Below are positions 60,304 through 64,000 of a stretch of 64,000 bases of DNA, in pieces. The notes below the pieces were generated by a model. It was not told the DNA's origin. It saw only the letters and a list, made by a program, of their open reading frames with translations, and did not search any database. The stretch comes from an uncultured Oscillospiraceae bacterium (GTDB taxonomy: Bacteria; Bacillota; Clostridia; Oscillospirales; Oscillospiraceae): positions 124,001-188,000 of the forward strand of contig CAKTPP010000002.1 of the NCBI GenBank assembly GCA_934591895.1. Direction: 5' to 3'. Position 1 is the first letter of the stretch; each line of letters opens with the position of its first letter. The position numbers were made by a program, and so were the translations under genes.

Positions 60304-61401
60304 ATGGATATCAGCAGCCGCAAAAAGAAAATACTTGCCGCGGTCATTGAGGAATACATCCGCACGGCGGAGCCGGTCGGCTCGAAGGCCATCGCCGCGA
60401 GCGCCGATCTCGGCTGTTCCTCGGCCACGATCCGCAACGAGCTTGCAGAGCTGGCCGCCATGGGCTATCTTGAGCAGCCGCACACATCGGCCGGCCGCGT
60501 ACCGACGCCGCTCGGCTACCGGATGTACGTCAACGAGCTCATGGAGCACAAGGATCTCACCGCCGAGGAGACGCAGGCCATCACCCAGAGTCTGACGGGG
60601 CGCCACCAGCGCGGCGAGCTCATGACGGACGCAAGCCGTCTGGCCTCACAGCTGACGAATTACCCCGCCGTGACGCTCACGGCGAGTGCCGGCGTCACGA
60701 TCCGGCGCTTCGACCTCATTTATCTCGACGCCAACAGCTTCATCATCGTGCTGCTCCTGAGCGACGACACGGTGAAAAACAAGCTCGTGCACCTGCCGGT
60801 CTCGGCCGAGCAGAGCATGATCCAGAAGCTCTCCGCCGTCTTCAACGCCCACTTCACGGGCATCCGCGAGCCGGACATCACGCCGGCGCTCATCAGCTCC
60901 GCGGAGCGCGCCGCGCAGGATAACCTCGGCATCACGGCCGTGATCGCGGCCTTCGCGATCGAGGTGCTCACCGGCGCCGGCACCGCGCAGACGTATCTCG
61001 TCGGCGAGTCGCAGCTGCTGCACCAGCCGGAGTTCCGCGACCCCGACAAGGCGCACCGCCTCATGAGCTACCTGTCCGACGGCAGCAACCTGCTCGAGAT
61101 CCCGATGGAGCAGCTCGGCGGCGAAAACGAGGTGCGCGTGCTCATCGGTCCGGAGAACGTGGCCGAAGAGCTGCGCGACAGCAGCGTCGTGCTCGCGACG
61201 TATGACGCGGGCGAAAACATGCGCGGTCTGATCGGTGTGGTCGGCCCGACACGTATGGATTATTCCAAGGTCGCCGCGAAGCTCAGCTTCATTGCGGCCG
61301 GCCTGTCCAAGCTGCTCGGCGGCGGTACGCTTCCGCCCCCCGGGCTGGATAACAAGTTGATCATTAAGGGAGACGATTCAGATGAGCACGAAAACAAATG
61401 A
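60304..61401 (+). CDS. hrcA: Heat-inducible repressor HrcA
   Basis: A 365-residue repressor of class I heat-shock genes. The winged helix is at the N-terminus (AEPVGSKAIAASADLGCSSA, TIRNELAELAAMGYLEQPHT), followed by the GAF-like and insert domains and the conserved C-terminus GLIGVVGPTRMDYSKVAAKL. ATG 60304 has GGAGGG six bases upstream. It is autoregulated through CIRCE. It overlaps grpE by 20 bases. Confidence 0.96.
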   Translation: MDISSRKKKILAAVIEEYIRTAEPVGSKAIAASADLGCSSATIRNELAELAAMGYLEQPHTSAGRVPTPLGYRMYVNELMEHKDLTAEETQAITQSLTGRHQRGELMTDASRLASQLTNYPAVTLTASAGVTIRRFDLIYLDANSFIIVLLLSDDTVKNKLVHLPVSAEQSMIQKLSAVFNAHFTGIREPDITPALISSAERAAQDNLGITAVIAAFAIEVLTGAGTAQTYLVGESQLLHQPEFRDPDKAHRLMSYLSDGSNLLEIPMEQLGGENEVRVLIGPENVAEELRDSSVVLATYDAGENMRGLIGVVGPTRMDYSKVAAKLSFIAAGLSKLLGGGTLPPPGLDNKLIIKGDDSDEHENK

Positions 61402-61996
61402 CCCGAAGCAGACCGCCCCGGAGACGGAGCCGGTCGTCGACGACATAAAGACCGAGCCGGCCGCGCCGGCCGCCGAGGAAAAGGCGGCCAAGAAGGCCGC
61501 GAAGAAGGAAACCAAAGAAAAGGAATCCAAGGAGCCCAAAGAGCCCAAGGAAAAGAAAGAGACGAAAAAAGAGATCGAGGCCGATCTCGCGGCGGAAAAG
61601 GACAAATACCTCCGCCTGCTCGCCGAATACGACAACTTCCGCCGGCGCAGCGCCCGCGAACGCGAGAACATCTATGCCGATGTCCGCTGCGAGACGCTCA
61701 AGAAGTTCCTGCCGGTGTACGACAGCCTGTCGCGCGCACTGACACAGACTCCGGAAGATGACCCCGCCCGCAAGGGCATCGAGGGCATCATGAACCAGTA
61801 TCACACCGCGCTCGATCAGCTCGGCGTGTCGGAGATCGAGGCCGTCGGCCAGCCGTTTGACGCCAACCGCCACAACGCCGTGATGCACATCGAGGACGAT
61901 GCCTACGGCGAGGGCGTTGTCGTGGAAGAGTTTGAAAAGGGCTTTTGCATCGGAGACCGCGTGCTGCGGTATTCCGTCGTGAAGGTCGCAAACTGA
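61382..61996 (+). CDS. grpE: Nucleotide-exchange factor GrpE
   Basis: A 204-residue DnaK cochaperone. A long Lys/Glu/Ala-rich N-terminal stretch (about 1-65) precedes the coiled coil and four-helix region with KYLRLLAEYDNFRRRSARER, then the beta-wing with HNAVMHIEDDAYGEGVVVEE and the conserved end GYCIGDRVLRYS-like motif (GFCIGDRVLRYSVVKVAN). AAGGGAG precedes ATG 61382. It is coupled to hrcA. Confidence 0.95.
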   Translation: MSTKTNDPKQTAPETEPVVDDIKTEPAAPAAEEKAAKKAAKKETKEKESKEPKEPKEKKETKKEIEADLAAEKDKYLRLLAEYDNFRRRSARERENIYADVRCETLKKFLPVYDSLSRALTQTPEDDPARKGIEGIMNQYHTALDQLGVSEIEAVGQPFDANRHNAVMHIEDDAYGEGVVVEEFEKGFCIGDRVLRYSVVKVAN

Positions 61997-62049
61997 TCCC
62001 AATATAAATTTGTATACACAATCTGCTTTCAATACAGGAGGAATTCATT

Positions 62050-63915
<1,866 letters not shown>

Positions 63916-63946
63916 ACACCCCGCCCCCGACCACGGGCTAAGCAAC

Positions 63947-63977
63947 GCGGGCGCGCCACAAAAAGCGCGCCCGCATT
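63947..63977 (+). terminator. Terminator after dnaK
   Basis: A 10-bp stem, GCGGGCGCGC (63947-63956) with GCGCGCCCGC (63965-63974), then ATTTGG. The short T-run may allow partial read-through to a downstream gene. Confidence 0.65.
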
Positions 63978-64000
63978 TGGAGCTTTCTGACCCCCTGCGC

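Overview
This window reads as chromosome of a GC-rich, anaerobic, probably spore-forming Clostridia member, most likely order Oscillospirales (Oscillospiraceae/Ruminococcaceae type, gut-associated). This assignment is an inference. The support is: sigmaA-type promoters with 17-nt spacers, strong AGGAGG ribosome sites and GTG/TTG starts; spoIIR (sporulation); hemZ-type anaerobic coproporphyrinogen dehydrogenase; an NfnAB-like pair; a 2-hydroxyacyl-CoA dehydratase pair; phosphoketolase, pyruvate carboxylase, a lysine riboswitch and a CIRCE-controlled hrcA-grpE-dnaK operon. No rRNA, tRNA, CRISPR array, prophage or insertion sequence with a transposase was seen.

Layout. 1-5.5 kb: a PAP2 phosphatase (cut by the window edge), a LUD protein, a DUF308 membrane protein, a MarR regulator and two overlapping FAD oxidoreductases. 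5.5-10.8 kb: phosphoketolase, then a structured intergenic repeat between two copies of the same terminator, then NfnAB. 10.8-14.8 kb: cupin, an unannotated 24-codon gene with its own promoter and terminator, a VanY-like carboxypeptidase, an ABC exporter and two small genes. 14.9-17.7 kb: a 2-hydroxyacyl-CoA dehydratase-like pair, followed by a second repeat element. 18-22.2 kb: small membrane proteins, an HTH regulator and a LysR regulator with a divergent, apparently non-coding transcript. 22.5-25.6 kb: a TIR-transmembrane-LRR protein, a PHP phosphoesterase and thiamine pyrophosphokinase. 25.9-29.3 kb: pyruvate carboxylase. 29.3-30.7 kb: a third repeat element split by a ~1.16-kb segment carrying an HNH endonuclease. 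30.9-34.9 kb: ABC-permease-like protein, hemZ, a uridine-kinase-like protein and a small membrane protein. 35-37.6 kb: a lysine riboswitch controlling an NhaC-type transporter and a C39-like protein. 37.6-40.4 kb: spoIIR, ispE and phosphoglycerate mutase on the minus strand. 40.6-47.7 kb: the complete F-type ATP synthase operon. 47.9-56.9 kb: MBL hydrolase, EamA transporter, hflX, YigZ, cyclodeaminase-like protein, folD, a P-type ATPase and dgt. 57-64 kb: dnaG-rpoD, then hrcA-grpE-dnaK.

The most unusual points are these. (1) The ATP synthase operon has no separate atpH; instead one 748-residue ORF joins a b-type stalk, the C-terminal half of delta and a full alpha subunit, which conflicts with the usual alpha3:b2:delta1 stoichiometry. 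(2) A dispersed four-hairpin intergenic element keeps its structure while stem sequences change with compensation. At two of three loci it lies between duplicated, locus-specific terminators, and one copy is interrupted by an HNH-bearing segment. (3) A membrane protein has an N-terminal cytoplasmic TIR domain and a probably extracellular LRR domain. (4) FolD lacks the two cyclohydrolase catalytic residues and sits next to a cyclodeaminase/cyclohydrolase-family gene. (5) A 24-residue orphan peptide gene and a structured divergent RNA are candidates for new small genes.
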